DNA of 64,000 nt from contig OY781965.2 of NCBI GenBank assembly GCA_963677395.2, positions 2,666,001 to 2,730,000 of the forward strand. Reading direction: 5' to 3'. Position numbers and translations under genes: made by a program. Positions within the stretch are counted from its first letter, which is position 1; each line of letters opens with the position of its first letter. The notes beneath the pieces were generated by a model, which was not told the origin of the DNA, made no database searches, and was given only the letters and a program-made list of their open reading frames with translations. This DNA is from G963667975 sp963677395. Its GTDB lineage: Bacteria; Bacteroidota; Bacteroidia; Bacteroidales; G963667975. Positions 27,040 through 37,225 of this stretch are shown here, piece after piece.

Positions 27040-27108
27040 ATTTTTTACCCTCTTTACTATATAATAACACATGAGCCTGACTTAGGAGCGTGTTTGGGAA
27101 TCTATTAG

Positions 27109-27116
27109 CAAATATA
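27109..27116 (-). promoter_or_regulatory. -7 element upstream of the response regulator
   Basis: Minus-strand TATATTTG (TAnnTTTG) lies 36 to 70 bases before the two possible start codons. No clear -33 element. Confidence 0.4.
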
Positions 27117-27154
27117 CGTTAATAATTTTGTAAAATATTATTTCACCTGAAAAA

Positions 27155-27778
27155 TTAGCATTTATTACAGCTGCAAGTTTTGCCATTACTTTTACGCCAT
27201 GCTTCTACACCTTCTTTCACTGAAAAGTAAACTATACCTAACGTACCAATTAAATCAAACCAACAAACATCAAAAAACTCAACAAGAATACTTGTAATCA
27301 GCAAAACAGCCGACATATACACACACACAATATTGCATCGGGCATCTGCATTCAATGCATCTGATTCTAGTTTTTTTCCTTCACGTAATTTATAGAAAAC
27401 CAGTAATATCATCGAAACAATTGACAACAACGAAATTATTATTCCTGCCAATGTTGATTTCGGGTAATCTTCTGTCTTAAATCGAATTATAACACTGATT
27501 ATAAGCATAACTGATAAAATAAAAAAGCCAGTAGATGTTATCCTTAATGCACTCTTCTCATATTTATTTTTTCCTGTTTTGTGATATTTCAAGGTTCTTA
27601 AGAGCATCAGCAGAACACCTATGGCTGACATGGTTTCTATAAAGCTATCAAACCCAAAACCCATCAAACTTAGCTGGTCATCAGCAATCCCGAAATAAAC
27701 AGAAACCACACCTTCTAAAATATTATACGCAATGGTTATGATCGCTAAAACGATAGCCCGTGAATATTTTTCGTTCAT
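27155..27778 (-). CDS. cation diffusion facilitator-like transporter (short form)
   Basis: 207 residues, six predicted transmembrane helices and no cytosolic C-terminal domain. The fold resembles the membrane part of CDF metal exporters: the GFGFDSFIETMSAIGVLLMLLR helix (Asp in the metal position) and a later LNADARCNIVC helix containing Asp and Cys. It ends in a Cys pair, CSCNKC, which may bind metal. The full-length CDF C-terminal dimerisation domain is missing. Substrate is not predictable. Confidence 0.72.
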   Translation of the reverse strand: MNEKYSRAIVLAIITIAYNILEGVVSVYFGIADDQLSLMGFGFDSFIETMSAIGVLLMLLRTLKYHKTGKNKYEKSALRITSTGFFILSVMLIISVIIRFKTEDYPKSTLAGIIISLLSIVSMILLVFYKLREGKKLESDALNADARCNIVCVYMSAVLLITSILVEFFDVCWFDLIGTLGIVYFSVKEGVEAWRKSNGKTCSCNKC

Positions 27779-27823
27779 CCTAAACTCAAATTAATCTGAA
27801 GCAATTCTGGCACAATAATTGCA

Positions 27824-27831
27824 CAAAGTTA
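27824..27831 (-). promoter_or_regulatory. -7 element of the CDF-like gene
   Basis: Minus-strand TAACTTTG lies 46 bases before the CDF-like start codon, in the 84-base divergent intergenic region. The -33 position is not conserved. Confidence 0.5.
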
Positions 27832-27862
27832 GTTTCAATTATCCATTCAATACCCTTTGTTT

Positions 27863-29566
27863 ATGAAAAGACTATGCCTTATTGTATTCGGATTGATTTT
27901 TATTTCGTCCGTATATGCACAACAAACAAAAACAGTTGATTCCAAAATATCGAAAGTCACTGTTTTTCAACAAGGAGCACAAATATTCCGAACTGCAATA
28001 TTTCAGTTACAGGATGGACTTACCGATGTAATATTTGAAGGAGTATCTCCTTATCTGGATGAAAAAAGTATTCAGGTAAGTGGAAAAGGTAATTATCTGA
28101 TTCTGGATATCCGAAAGAACATCCGCTATCCGGAACCTGTTCAAAATGATTATGAATCGTTACCTCCTGCAATCAAACAGCGAATATCTGCTTTAGAAGA
28201 TTCTTTATTACTTGTAAACGAAAACATTGAAGAAATAAGAGTACGTAAGGATATTTATGAGGCTGAAAAAAGAATGCTTCAGGGAAGTAAAGTATTTGCA
28301 GGATCTGGTAAAAATGATACACTTCCGGTTTTAAAAGATGCGTTAACCTATTTCAGAATAAAAATGACTGAAATTAATAATGAGCTATTTTCTATCCGGA
28401 AAATTGAACGAAAACTAACAGCTCAGACTTCTAAAATTCAAATTAAACTGGATGAACTCAGAAATTACACCAGCAAAATAGATCCAAAAAATGATCCGAA
28501 TCAACCTGTTAATCAGATTATTGTTACAGTTCAAAGTAAAGCTGATATTCCAAATGCCACGTTGAGTGTAAACTACTTTGTTGCAAATGCCGGCTGGAAT
28601 TCTGCCTACGACCTCAGAGCCGATGATGTTTCTGCGCCCATGGATTTAACACTCAAAGCCAATGTTTATCAGCAGACAATGGAAGATTGGAAAGGCGTAA
28701 GTTTAAAACTTTCAACTCAAAATCCAAGGCTAACCCAACAGAAACCAAATCTATTTACCTGGATATTAAACTATTATACACCATACTCACAAGCACAATA
28801 TTATCAAAACACAGCAATGGTTACCTCTGATAAGGCAAAGCAACCAGTACCATCTGCTGCAAAAGAAGAATATTCCGCCAAAGATGTTAATGATGAATCG
28901 CAAAGCAATGCCGGTTACGCAACTTCAACCATTACCAATACATATACAAATCAGGAATATGACATTGATTTTCCGTACAATATTCCATCAGATGGTAAGA
29001 CCCATCTGGTTGTAGTTACCGAAAAAAAATTACAGACAAACTATCGCTTTGTTGCAATTCCTAAGCTGAGTCAAAATGTATATCTGCAAGGAAATATTGC
29101 AAAATGGGATGATATCGATCTAATGGAAGGAAACGCCAATGTATTTTTTAATAATACTTATGTTGGGCAAACCTACATTAATCCAAGAGAGGATAAAGAT
29201 ACGCTGGAAATATCACTTGGGGCAGATCGTCAAATCAGCATTCTTCGCAAAAAGGTAAAAGACAAAGTAAAGGAAAAATTTGCAGGAAATACAGCAACTA
29301 AAACCATTGCAATTGAAATAATTGTAAAAAACAACAAACAAATATCTGCTGATGTGAATATTAAAGATCAGATTCCTGTTTCAAAGGACGAAACAATCAA
29401 AACTGAACTGATTGAAAATGAACAAAATGCCAAATACGAAGAAAGTACAGGTTTTCTCGATTGGAATATTAAGCTAAAACCAGGAGAACGTAAAGTGTTG
29501 TCATTTACCTATTCTATTAAATACGACAAAGATAAACCACTGATTATTGATGATTTAAAGAGATAA
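27863..29566 (+). CDS. MuiA-like DUF4139 domain protein
   Basis: 567 residues starting at ATG 27863, with a Sec signal peptide (MKRLCLIVFGLIFISSVYAQ). The frame could open 6 bases earlier at TTG, less likely. N-terminal DUF4140-like beta domain (about 25-120), a coiled-coil region (about 110-215), then the DUF4139 domain (about 215-565) with VNYFVANAGWNSAYDLRAD and the terminal LDWNIKLKPGERKVLSFTYSIKY. The family is named after the mucoidy inhibitor MuiA and is periplasmic, but no biochemical role is established. Confidence 0.85.
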   Translation: MKRLCLIVFGLIFISSVYAQQTKTVDSKISKVTVFQQGAQIFRTAIFQLQDGLTDVIFEGVSPYLDEKSIQVSGKGNYLILDIRKNIRYPEPVQNDYESLPPAIKQRISALEDSLLLVNENIEEIRVRKDIYEAEKRMLQGSKVFAGSGKNDTLPVLKDALTYFRIKMTEINNELFSIRKIERKLTAQTSKIQIKLDELRNYTSKIDPKNDPNQPVNQIIVTVQSKADIPNATLSVNYFVANAGWNSAYDLRADDVSAPMDLTLKANVYQQTMEDWKGVSLKLSTQNPRLTQQKPNLFTWILNYYTPYSQAQYYQNTAMVTSDKAKQPVPSAAKEEYSAKDVNDESQSNAGYATSTITNTYTNQEYDIDFPYNIPSDGKTHLVVVTEKKLQTNYRFVAIPKLSQNVYLQGNIAKWDDIDLMEGNANVFFNNTYVGQTYINPREDKDTLEISLGADRQISILRKKVKDKVKEKFAGNTATKTIAIEIIVKNNKQISADVNIKDQIPVSKDETIKTELIENEQNAKYEESTGFLDWNIKLKPGERKVLSFTYSIKYDKDKPLIIDDLKR

Positions 29567-29598
29567 TTTATATTCCATACAAACACATGAAATAGTAT

Positions 29599-29730
29599 AT
29601 TCAAAAAGTTAAAATTTTAATATATTTTCCCGACTATCAGGACTCAGTCTGACAACTTATTGGATTATAGTTGTCAGACTGAGTCTCGAAAGTCGGGAAA
29701 GTCTTTTTATCTGATGAGAGACTTTTTGAA
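29599..29730. repeat. nested palindromic intergenic element
   Basis: TTTCCCGACT (29626-29635) pairs with AGTCGGGAAA (29691-29700), and inside it the 17-base GACTCAGTCTGACAACT (29641-29657) pairs perfectly with 29669-29685. An outer pair, TTCAAAAAGT (29600-29609) with ACTTTTTGAA (29721-29730), encloses all. A smaller hairpin AAAGTCT / AGACTTT lies at 29698-29725. It begins 33 bases after the MuiA-like gene and could work as a strong terminator, but its size and nested palindromes resemble a small non-coding repeat. Confidence 0.6.
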
Positions 29731-29784
29731 CAGCCCCTTTTTATTATTACATGTAATCAAAAAAAGTAATTGATTCGTATATAA

Positions 29785-29815
29785 AAAAAGAAGGTGTTCT
29801 TGGAACACCCTCTTA
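29785..29815 (-). terminator. terminator-like hairpin, minus strand
   Basis: On the minus strand a GGTGTTC / GAACACC stem with a 3-base loop is followed by a TTCTTTTTTTA tract. It could serve the large minus-strand T9SS gene, but it lies about 300 bases beyond that gene's stop codon. Confidence 0.45.
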
Positions 29816-30118
29816 AACCCAATTAATAACTAAGTACGATTAAATAAACCTTAGTTTATGCAAATATAATCATATAATACTCAGTAATAATCGGATTCAT
29901 AGCATATTCGACCAACAGGCAATTTTTAGGGTTGAAATCAAAATATTAAACGACAAATACGGTCAACCCATTTTTTAAGATCCGGATCTTATTACATTTT
30001 GAATCATAAATTATTTCAGAAACCAGAACTTCGATAGATCAAGGTATAAAAGGTAAAGACATATTGAAACACTACTTGCTTTTAATTGACATTACAGTCG
30101 TTTTTGCACAAAATAGTA
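29816..30118. other. intergenic stretch without recognised genes
   Basis: AT-rich sequence between the hairpin and the stop codon of the large T9SS protein. No ORF, RNA gene or repeat is evident. Confidence 0.4.
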
Positions 30119-33100
30119 TTATTTATTGCATGCTTTATTTACTTTAAAGGTTTGTGCCGAACCCGAATATGGATTTACAACCTTAACTATATAAACACCC
30201 TGTTTCAAACTATCCATAGAGATGAATGAACCTTTTCCTTCTGCCACCTTTCTGGCAGAAAAATCATACAATTCATAAAATGTCTCATCGTCTGCATTTT
30301 GGATGGTTAAAATATCTACCACCGGATTCGGATAAACAGAGTATTCTGATTCTTTGCCTCCTTCCAATTCATTCGCTTTATGCATGCTCATTTTTGTCTG
30401 AGGCAATTCATATCCATAAAGAGCTATCTCGTTTACATACGCCCATGTATTGTCATACATAGATATTCGTAAATAACGCGTATCTGTTGAAACAGGGTTA
30501 TATCTCCAGCAATTAAAAAAACCTGTTCTGTATTTCAACACGTCAGTCCACTGTGTTGAATCTCCTGTTGAAAAAACGATATCGGCAATATTATGCATAT
30601 CGTATATATATATTCTTGAGATATGATATACTTTTCCAAGATCAATTATTGTATGATAAGGTGCTTTTGACTGATTATAATATGGTCTCCAGCTCAAACT
30701 AACAGCGGCCTGCCCCAACAATGGATCTTTGTCCTGCTCATCTACAAGATAATTTGGAGATTGACTGCTTCCTCCCAAAACCAAGTCTCTAACCATTGAC
30801 GTATTAAGCGGAATTCTTACTACCGGAATTGCATCTTTCATTATGAACTTAGCATAAATGGAATCTTTCACATTATGCTCATCTCTTAAAACAACCCAGT
30901 AATTGTATTCTCTGGCAGTTTCATAATCTCCGTTTACCTGTAAAATATAATGCCCCGAACCTTTATTATATGCCGTTACAAATGCTGGTAAATTCCTGAA
31001 TGAGAAATAGATTTTATCATTATCAGCATCTGTTCCATAAATATGAATTGTGTCCAGTTCTCCTTCCGTAATTGTATCGATAACCATTGACTGAATTACA
31101 GGTTTTACATTCGGATGCTTGTCAGCAACAGTAACTTTGAATGATATTGCCGAACTCAAACCTCCGTCTGTAATATTCACTTTTACAGTATCATACACTC
31201 CACTTTGAGAGTAGCCAGGTGCAATTTCTAAAGAATAATCACTATTTACTTTTTCAAGTTGCAAAAACGATGGATTATTTACTAAGGCTAATGATATTGA
31301 GTCTGATCCCGGATAATTATCATCAGTATAAGAAAGCCGTATATTAAGTGTATCTCCCTCATTTATCGAAACATTAGAAATTGGAGTAATTAATGGCATA
31401 TTATTACTTTTCTCAAGAAATATGATTTCTACTCCATTAATTTTTGCATCATGTAATATCTTATCAAAGCGTAAATCAATTATCATATCGTGGATCTCTA
31501 CAACGTAGCTTTTTTTCAGAGGTAACATACCTGATTCATTATAAATACTAAAAGTATCAAGCACCAAGCTATCTTCTAAATATACATTAAAAACGCCAAT
31601 TGTATTATTATTTACACGCTCTATCGATTCTTCAAAATATAAGTTTACTCTATACTTTCCATTGTCTAAAAGGGGAAACGCAAAACTCATTGTATTCTGA
31701 ATATCAAGCAAATGACGGTATGGAGCAAATATATTCCCCGGAGCATCCGTATAATTTAATCCTTTGTATGTCCAGCTTCCTGTTGCATATGACATATTTA
31801 CTCCATAATTTGGCAAATGATTTCCATCAAACTGCCAGTTAATTGGCTCTGCTTCAAGTTCTCCACCTCCACAATTTAATCGGTATAAAGGTTTGTTTAT
31901 ATAATATTCAGGAGAAATTACTTTAATAAATAAAGTATCATACACAGGAAAATGATAACCGTCGTCGGCTTTAATTGCAATTGGATAAACTTTTTGCTGT
32001 GTATTAAGAAATGGCGTTGTTTTGAGAAACGCTGAATCATGAGTTAATTTAAGTTGTATAAAATCAGGCAAGGGACTGAAGGTATAAAAAATACTATCAT
32101 GATCTGCATCAAAGGCAGAAGCATTAATCATACGTTTTGAAGCAACTTCTACATAAATTGTATCTGAAAATGCAATAACAGGAGCTACATTTCCTGAATC
32201 TACCACTGCTATTTTAATTTCTTTTCTAAATGAATCGTTATGGCTCGAATCTGTTATCACAATTGTTGGAAAATAGACACCTTTATGGAGCTTTCCTGTG
32301 TTTATTTTCAAAAGTGCAATACCATTTTGAATTTGTTCTAACTGAGCAAAAACCGGAAGCTTCAAGGCACTGACTAAAACATAATCATTATCAGGTGTAT
32401 GCGCTTTAATCACATAAGAAACAGTATCTCCTGACGTCAAATAGATATCTGATATAGAATCAAATACTGGCAAATAATTAAAAACATGTTTTAAACCAGG
32501 CTGAGGTCCCAGATTTTTATAAATTTTCTGATTTATTGTATCCAGATATAAGTTACCATTGTTTAACGAATCCAGGAGTGTTGTTATTGGTGTATATTGA
32601 TTATTAATAATCTGAGTTATGGGAGGGATTCCTCCTGCATTCTGGAAAAATGTCGTTGTTGTATCATATTTATTGTTTTTCACATAAATGTCGTTAATCT
32701 GATTCATGTTTTTCACTAAAGGATTGTCTTTAAAGTGTTTCATATAATTAGAGTTTACAGTTACAGGCGAATTTGGTATTTGAAAATCCCTGTCATCCAT
32801 AAAAATTCCGCTACAATTCTCAATATAGTTATCTGTAATATACAAATCACCTTTCCCCATGATAATTACCCCGCAACCAGGAGCATTTTTTAAAATATTA
32901 TGATGGTAACGGCCAACTGTATTTGAGCCTATTTGCAATATATTCTGCTGATATATAAGACTATCCAATCCTGTATTCATACAATAATTATTATAAACGT
33001 CAACATCTTCTACACAATTCGCTAACTGAATTGCCTCACGTTTAGTATTTGTAACAATATTGTTATAAACCCTGACGTGCTTTAGTTCCATGCCGGGAGT

Positions 33101-33670
33101 CTTTGTTTCTCCAATATACATCCCCTCTCCAATATGGTGAATATACATATCATGAATTGCCAGCTTATTGAATAAAGGGTATGGAAATGGTGGATTTCCA
33201 CCATAATCTTTCTTTGCATAAATTCCAAAAAATGCGCCGTTACTTCCTTCTAATTCAATGAATTCAGATTCACAATCATTACTTAATTCACCAAAAGTAA
33301 GACACGATGATGCTCCCTGAAGTAAAAAACCATATTTAATACCAGCTTCACCTCTGCCCGTAATTTTAATGTGATTGCAATTAATAAAAGTGATCGCACC
33401 CCAATCTGTTGTGTTTATTATTACCTTCCCTCCCGAATTGATAAATACAATAGGATTCCCATCACTTCCATTGAAATTACTAAATGTTAATGATTTAGTT
33501 CTGGACGACAATATCTTAATCGTGTCGCCAGGGCCAGGTGCTGGTGAAAAACTGGATGGAGTAAAACCATTTGGCGTTGAATTATCAATATAATAAACTC
33601 GCTGAGCTACAAGTTTTTCAATTGTTGTAAACAATAATAAGGATAGAAAACACAGCATCTTTAGTTTCAT
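30119..33670 (-). CDS. large secreted beta-helix / malectin / T9SS protein
   Basis: 1183 residues with a signal peptide (ending about residue 22, KLVAQ). In order: right-handed parallel beta-helix (about 25-340, repeated N and I/V ladder around NNIVTNTKREAIQLANC), cadherin- or Ig-like modules (about 400-590), a malectin-like domain (about 595-750, RLNCGGGELEAEP), two further cadherin-like modules (about 760-950), a discoidin/F5-8C-like carbohydrate-binding region (about 950-1095) and a type A T9SS sorting domain (SVYPNPVVDILTI). This suggests a surface-displayed polysaccharide-binding or -cleaving protein. No catalytic residues could be assigned, so substrate and activity stay open. Confidence 0.82.
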   Translation of the reverse strand: MKLKMLCFLSLLLFTTIEKLVAQRVYYIDNSTPNGFTPSSFSPAPGPGDTIKILSSRTKSLTFSNFNGSDGNPIVFINSGGKVIINTTDWGAITFINCNHIKITGRGEAGIKYGFLLQGASSCLTFGELSNDCESEFIELEGSNGAFFGIYAKKDYGGNPPFPYPLFNKLAIHDMYIHHIGEGMYIGETKTPGMELKHVRVYNNIVTNTKREAIQLANCVEDVDVYNNYCMNTGLDSLIYQQNILQIGSNTVGRYHHNILKNAPGCGVIIMGKGDLYITDNYIENCSGIFMDDRDFQIPNSPVTVNSNYMKHFKDNPLVKNMNQINDIYVKNNKYDTTTTFFQNAGGIPPITQIINNQYTPITTLLDSLNNGNLYLDTINQKIYKNLGPQPGLKHVFNYLPVFDSISDIYLTSGDTVSYVIKAHTPDNDYVLVSALKLPVFAQLEQIQNGIALLKINTGKLHKGVYFPTIVITDSSHNDSFRKEIKIAVVDSGNVAPVIAFSDTIYVEVASKRMINASAFDADHDSIFYTFSPLPDFIQLKLTHDSAFLKTTPFLNTQQKVYPIAIKADDGYHFPVYDTLFIKVISPEYYINKPLYRLNCGGGELEAEPINWQFDGNHLPNYGVNMSYATGSWTYKGLNYTDAPGNIFAPYRHLLDIQNTMSFAFPLLDNGKYRVNLYFEESIERVNNNTIGVFNVYLEDSLVLDTFSIYNESGMLPLKKSYVVEIHDMIIDLRFDKILHDAKINGVEIIFLEKSNNMPLITPISNVSINEGDTLNIRLSYTDDNYPGSDSISLALVNNPSFLQLEKVNSDYSLEIAPGYSQSGVYDTVKVNITDGGLSSAISFKVTVADKHPNVKPVIQSMVIDTITEGELDTIHIYGTDADNDKIYFSFRNLPAFVTAYNKGSGHYILQVNGDYETAREYNYWVVLRDEHNVKDSIYAKFIMKDAIPVVRIPLNTSMVRDLVLGGSSQSPNYLVDEQDKDPLLGQAAVSLSWRPYYNQSKAPYHTIIDLGKVYHISRIYIYDMHNIADIVFSTGDSTQWTDVLKYRTGFFNCWRYNPVSTDTRYLRISMYDNTWAYVNEIALYGYELPQTKMSMHKANELEGGKESEYSVYPNPVVDILTIQNADDETFYELYDFSARKVAEGKGSFISMDSLKQGVYIVKVVNPYSGSAQTFKVNKACNK

Positions 33671-33709
33671 GGTAGGTTATATTTATGATGAGTCAATATT
33701 CACTCATTT

Positions 33710-33717
33710 CAAATTTA
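33710..33717 (-). promoter_or_regulatory. -7 element of the large T9SS gene
   Basis: Minus-strand TAAATTTG (TAnnTTTG) lies about 40 bases upstream of the start codon. No perfect -33 element. Confidence 0.5.
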
Positions 33718-33853
33718 CGTACCCAAAATGCCTTTTCCTATTTTACATTGTAAGACTTATAAACATTCTGCTGTTAACATATTTTAAACAGTATTATTCA
33801 ATAATACAAGTTATTAAAATACATATATATTCTTTATAAAATTATATAAAGTA

Positions 33854-34810
33854 TTACTCAAACGGGTTTTCCTTTTCAAAATCAGGATTATAATGATAAG
33901 AACTACTTAATTCCTGAACCCAACCTTTATAAAAACCCAAATAATCCATATAATTAACAACCTCCTGATATTCTTCTACGCTTAAATTTCTAGTCAACAC
34001 TTTTTCTGATATTATGTTGGATATTGGGTTATATTGAGCCATCAATGATATGTGAATATTTGTACCTAATTCATCAGCCAGCATTAACAGTGCATTTTTG
34101 CTATTTTGGATAAAACCCGGCAAAACCAAATGCCGAATAATCACTCCGGATTCGGCAATTCCATTCTCATCTTTTCTTAAAGACGTTCCCTTTTGCCGAA
34201 TCATTTCTTTTATTGCTTTGAGAGCAATTTCAGGATAGTCTTTCACCCCTGAAAGTTTTTCGCCCAAGCTTTTATCAGCATATTTAAAATCAGGAAGATA
34301 TATATTTACAACATCATCAAACAACCTCAGTACATCAACATTATCATACCCATTCGAATTATAGACAATTCCGGAAAAAAATTTTCTATGTTTCAATTCC
34401 TGAATAATCAATAACATCTGAAAAATTTGATGAGAAGGAGACACAAATCCCAGCAAGCCTGAACTTTGAGGTAACAACTCTCCTATCGTTCGTACAACAG
34501 AATCCAAATCTGATACCCAATTGATATCCTGTAATTTATTATTACTTATTTGATAATTCTGGCAGTAAATACACTGTAGGTTGCAATGGGTAAAAAACAG
34601 GTTACAAATTCCTTTTTCCCCACTAATCACAGGTTCTTCTCCTTTGTGTAACACAATTGAGGATACGTGAATCTGCTGATCTGTTTTGCAATACCCAGTT
34701 TTATTTCTACTTCTATCAACATTACACTTATGCGGACATAGATTACAAACAAACCCAGTCCCGGTTGCAACATTATTTAATAATGAAGTAAAATCAACAG
34801 ATTCACACAT
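33854..34810 (-). CDS. PflX-like radical SAM protein
   Basis: 318 residues, COG1313 type (PFL-activating-enzyme relative). The N-terminus has CNLCPHKC, a Cys motif typical of the subfamily, and the radical SAM cluster motif CNLQCIYC (about residues 75-83) within a TIM barrel. The glycyl-radical enzyme that it might activate is not nearby, so the reaction is unknown. It is the last gene of a five-gene envelope operon and lies 9 bases after PBP1A. Confidence 0.82.
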   Translation of the reverse strand: MCESVDFTSLLNNVATGTGFVCNLCPHKCNVDRSRNKTGYCKTDQQIHVSSIVLHKGEEPVISGEKGICNLFFTHCNLQCIYCQNYQISNNKLQDINWVSDLDSVVRTIGELLPQSSGLLGFVSPSHQIFQMLLIIQELKHRKFFSGIVYNSNGYDNVDVLRLFDDVVNIYLPDFKYADKSLGEKLSGVKDYPEIALKAIKEMIRQKGTSLRKDENGIAESGVIIRHLVLPGFIQNSKNALLMLADELGTNIHISLMAQYNPISNIISEKVLTRNLSVEEYQEVVNYMDYLGFYKGWVQELSSSYHYNPDFEKENPFE

Positions 34811-34819
34811 TATAAACTA

Positions 34820-37225
34820 TTAATATAAATCCTGAAATTCGGCATCCGGAGCCTTTGCGTCAGTTTCTGTGCTTTCTTTCTTGCGGAAATAGGTATGACA
34901 GCTGTAATTTTTGGTAATCTTCACTTTTGGTTTACCAAACTTACCGCGATATTTGGCATAGGATGGATCCGCAATGATTTTTTCCATAAATTTCCCATAA
35001 ATTGGCAAAGCTGTCTTACAACCTTCTCCCAATTCAGTAGTACGGAAGTGAACGCTCCGGCTTTCAGCTCCTACCCAAGACCCGGATATTAAATCAGGAC
35101 TTACGCCCACAAACCAGCCATCAGAGTGATTAGAAGAAGTTCCTGTTTTTCCGCCAAAATCAGTATTGTAGTCAAACAATTTATGTTCAAACAATGCCTG
35201 AGTTGTTCCACCCGGTTCATGCAAACCACCCAATAACATTTGAGTCATCAAAAAAGCTGTTTCTTCTGATAATACTCTCTCTTTCTTTGGTTTATATTGA
35301 TAAAGTACTCTCCCTTTTCTGTTTACAATTTTTGTAACCAATACAGGTTCTACCTTATAACCATCATTAATTAGTGGGCAATATGCATTTACCAACTCAA
35401 ATAGAGAAACATCACTTGCACCCAAACAAACAGAGGGATAACTTCTTAATTTTGATCTAATTCCAAGTTTATAAGCATATTGAATTACAGTATTCCAACC
35501 CACTTCCTGCGTCATTTGCACTGCAATAGAATTAATCGATTTTGCAAATGCATATTTCAGGGTAACCTCTTTTCCGGTAAACACCCAATCAGCATTATTT
35601 GGCGACCATGTTTTATGTTCACCATTTTCAAGATACTTTACAGTTACAGGGTTATCAACTTTTTTATCGCATGGAGCCCAACCTTTATCAATAGCTGCTG
35701 CATACACAAAAGCTTTAAAAGTTGATCCCGGCTGACGTTTTGATTGTAAAACGTGGTCAAACTTAAATTGATTGAAATTGATTCCTCCAACATAGGTTTT
35801 TACAAAACCAGTGTGTGGATCGAAGGTGATAAATCCGGCATGCAATAAATTATTGTAATATTTAATTGAATCATAGCTACTAAAAGCTGTATCCTTATCG
35901 CCTTTCCATGTAAAAATTCTCATTTTACGTTTTTGATTCAGATAAAATTCAACCGAATCGGAATTCCCTTTAAATTTCTTTTTAAGCATTATATAATAAT
36001 CAGTCTTTTTCACCTTATCCTGAAGAAAATTGGGAATTTCATTTCCTGCAACATCACGCCATGGATTTTCTCCATTCCAGTGCATATCAAATCTTCTCTG
36101 TAAAAAGCTCATATGTTCCTGTACTGATTTTTCAGCATATCCCTGCATGCGAGAGTCAATGGTTGTATATATTTTCAATCCATCTTCGTACAGGTTCATT
36201 TTATGCTCTTTCAGCCATTCTTTCAAAGTATAAGCTACAGCCATTCTAAAATAAGGAGCTTCTCCATCATAATTATTTTCAACAGAATAGTTCAATCCTA
36301 GAGTTTGTTTTATAGCTTCATCGTATTGATTTTTAGAGATAAACTTATATTTCAGCATTTGACTTAACACAACATTTCGGCGTTCTAAAGCTCTTTCCGG
36401 ACTCGATATCGGACTGTAATAGGTGGGAGCTTTCAGAATTCCAATGAGCAATGCAGATTGCGTTACATTCAAATCTTTCGGTTTCACATCAAAAAAGTTT
36501 CGGGCTGCAGTTTTAATACCATACGAATTACTCCCAAAATCAACAGTATTGAAGTACATGGTTAAAATTTGTTCTTTGGAGTAAAACATTTCTATTTTCA
36601 CAGCCGAAATCCACTCTTTTGTTTTGTAAATTGCAGTTCTGATGAAGGGTATTTTACCTAAGAGACCTCTTGAATAATTTGTACGTGTTTTAAACAGGTT
36701 TTTTACTAATTGTTGTGTAATTGTACTTCCTCCACGACGTTCTCCTTTTAACATGTGATAAAAAATAGAAAAAGTTGCCTTTATGTCGATTCCTTTATGT
36801 TCATAAAACCTACGGTCTTCAGTGGCAATCAAGGTTTTTATCAGAGTTGGTGATAAGTCCTGGTATTTAACAGGAACACGGTTTTCGTCGAAATACTTTC
36901 CAATCATCCTTCCGTCAGCATCATAAAGTTCGGAAGCTGTTTTTACCTTTGGATTATTTATCTGACTGATTTTTGGAGATTTACCAAACAGCCACAAAAA
37001 GTTCATATCAACTAAAATCAAAAAGAGAATAAAGAGAATAAATGTATGTAAAACTCTCCATCCCAATTTTTTATACCAAGGTAATTCTTTTTTTACACGA
37101 AAAACCCTGCGAACAATCCATACAAATTTAGTCCAACACCATTGCAGGAGCATAAGTAATAATTTCAATAACTTTAAAAATCCAGCCATCAGGCTTCCGG
37201 GTTGTTTCATCTTGATCCCTTTCAT
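34820..37225 (-). CDS. penicillin-binding protein 1A
   Basis: 801-residue class A PBP, making and cross-linking peptidoglycan. N-terminal transmembrane helix (about 55-75), glycosyltransferase domain with EDRRFYEHKGID and RRGGSTITQQLVKNLF, then the transpeptidase domain with the active-site Ser in PGSTFKAF, SxN in KSINS, and KTG in FGGKTGTSSNHSDGW. Start codon overlaps the M48 gene stop (TAATG), implying translational coupling. Confidence 0.93.
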   Translation of the reverse strand: MKGIKMKQPGSLMAGFLKLLKLLLMLLQWCWTKFVWIVRRVFRVKKELPWYKKLGWRVLHTFILFILFLILVDMNFLWLFGKSPKISQINNPKVKTASELYDADGRMIGKYFDENRVPVKYQDLSPTLIKTLIATEDRRFYEHKGIDIKATFSIFYHMLKGERRGGSTITQQLVKNLFKTRTNYSRGLLGKIPFIRTAIYKTKEWISAVKIEMFYSKEQILTMYFNTVDFGSNSYGIKTAARNFFDVKPKDLNVTQSALLIGILKAPTYYSPISSPERALERRNVVLSQMLKYKFISKNQYDEAIKQTLGLNYSVENNYDGEAPYFRMAVAYTLKEWLKEHKMNLYEDGLKIYTTIDSRMQGYAEKSVQEHMSFLQRRFDMHWNGENPWRDVAGNEIPNFLQDKVKKTDYYIMLKKKFKGNSDSVEFYLNQKRKMRIFTWKGDKDTAFSSYDSIKYYNNLLHAGFITFDPHTGFVKTYVGGINFNQFKFDHVLQSKRQPGSTFKAFVYAAAIDKGWAPCDKKVDNPVTVKYLENGEHKTWSPNNADWVFTGKEVTLKYAFAKSINSIAVQMTQEVGWNTVIQYAYKLGIRSKLRSYPSVCLGASDVSLFELVNAYCPLINDGYKVEPVLVTKIVNRKGRVLYQYKPKKERVLSEETAFLMTQMLLGGLHEPGGTTQALFEHKLFDYNTDFGGKTGTSSNHSDGWFVGVSPDLISGSWVGAESRSVHFRTTELGEGCKTALPIYGKFMEKIIADPSYAKYRGKFGKPKVKITKNYSCHTYFRKKESTETDAKAPDAEFQDLY

